Shown here: positions 5,089 to 5,229 of the stretch, piece by piece
How positions within the stretch are numbered: position 1 is the stretch's first letter
How the letters are laid out: the number at the start of each line of letters is the position of its first letter
Assembly: GCA_030038035.1 (NCBI GenBank)
Contig: JASHPP010000102.1
Location: forward strand, 1 to 5,229
Length of the DNA: 5,229 nucleotides
Reading direction: 5' to 3'
Source: Trebonia sp.
GTDB lineage: Bacteria > Actinomycetota > Actinomycetes > Streptosporangiales > Streptosporangiaceae
The notes under the pieces: generated by a model
The model's database searches: none
What the model saw: the letters and a program-made list of their open reading frames with translations, nothing else
What the model was told of the DNA's origin: nothing
Program-made: the position numbers and the translations under genes

Positions 5089-5229
5089 TTAGCCGTTCGG
5101 TCTTAGCAGCTCGGCCCCGGGCTCGGGCTGGCCGGGACCGGGTCCGGCGGGGACGGTATCGGGGCGAACCGCGCCGCCGCGGGAGGCCTCGCCGGACTCG
5201 CTGACGTGCGCGGACGGCGCGCGGGCGGG
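5089..5229 (-). CDS. Probable C-terminal end of an unidentified gene (partial, starts beyond right edge)
   Basis: One minus-strand frame is open from the right edge to a TAA at 5091-5089, giving 46 residues that end in P-G-A-E-L-L-R-P-N-G. Third positions are almost all G or C, with ordinary actinobacterial codons (GAG, GTC, GCC, CTG), except CTA and AGA near the end. The peptide is rich in Pro, Gly, Ala and Glu, like a disordered tail, and resembles no family I know. It lies 65 bp upstream of the DUF427 start on the same strand. In DNA this GC-rich an open frame of this length can occur by chance. Confidence 0.35.
   Translation of the reverse strand, partial: PARAPSAHVSESGEASRGGAVRPDTVPAGPGPGQPEPGAELLRPNG

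Noticed and set aside
3464..5092. Long open frame on the plus strand spanning the end of acyltransferase 2 and the DUF427 gene
   Set aside because: Arg/Gly/Ala-rich shadow reading that crosses two well-supported genes in other frames.
1..5229. CRISPR arrays, tRNA or rRNA genes, riboswitches, insertion sequences, att sites
   Set aside because: No regularly spaced short repeats, cloverleaf or rRNA-like stretches, transposase motifs or terminal inverted repeats were seen. The only repeats are internal to the NHL gene and the acyltransferase duplication.

Overview
The window is very GC-rich, with strong G/C preference at third codon positions, few Shine-Dalgarno sites and protein families typical of the Actinomycetota. 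A filamentous actinomycete (Streptomyces, Streptosporangium or Actinomadura-like) is the best guess. That is inference from composition and family content; no marker gene is present.

Layout, left to right. (1) Positions 1-1345, minus strand: a secreted protein cut by the left edge. It has a signal peptide, an Ig-like beta-sandwich domain and six NHL repeats forming a probable six-bladed beta-propeller, followed by an Ala/Pro/Gly-rich tail. (2) Positions 1416-1865, minus strand: a small Nudix-fold protein whose Nudix box has lost its catalytic glutamates. (3) Positions 1866-2021: a divergent intergenic region. (4) Positions 2022-3308 and 3321-4640, plus strand: two tandem multi-pass membrane acyltransferases (acyltransferase-3 family), about 74% identical by eye and 12 bp apart, an evident tandem duplication. 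(5) Positions 4649-5023, minus strand: a complete DUF427 protein, convergent with the second acyltransferase across 8 bp that hold a small hairpin. (6) Positions 5089-5229, minus strand: probably the last 46 codons of another gene, cut by the right edge.

How they fit together. The two acyltransferases look like one operon and probably acylate a cell-envelope or exported glycan or lipid; the substrate cannot be read from the sequence. The NHL protein is exported and may bind something outside the cell. Nothing ties the Nudix-like or DUF427 proteins to the acyltransferases beyond proximity.

I looked for an undescribed system and found none that I can defend: no CRISPR array, mobile element, RNA gene or defence cassette is visible. 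The points most worth checking are the catalytically degenerate Nudix protein, the tandem acyltransferase pair with uneven divergence, the possibly leaderless NHL gene, and a very strong hairpin inside the NHL coding region.
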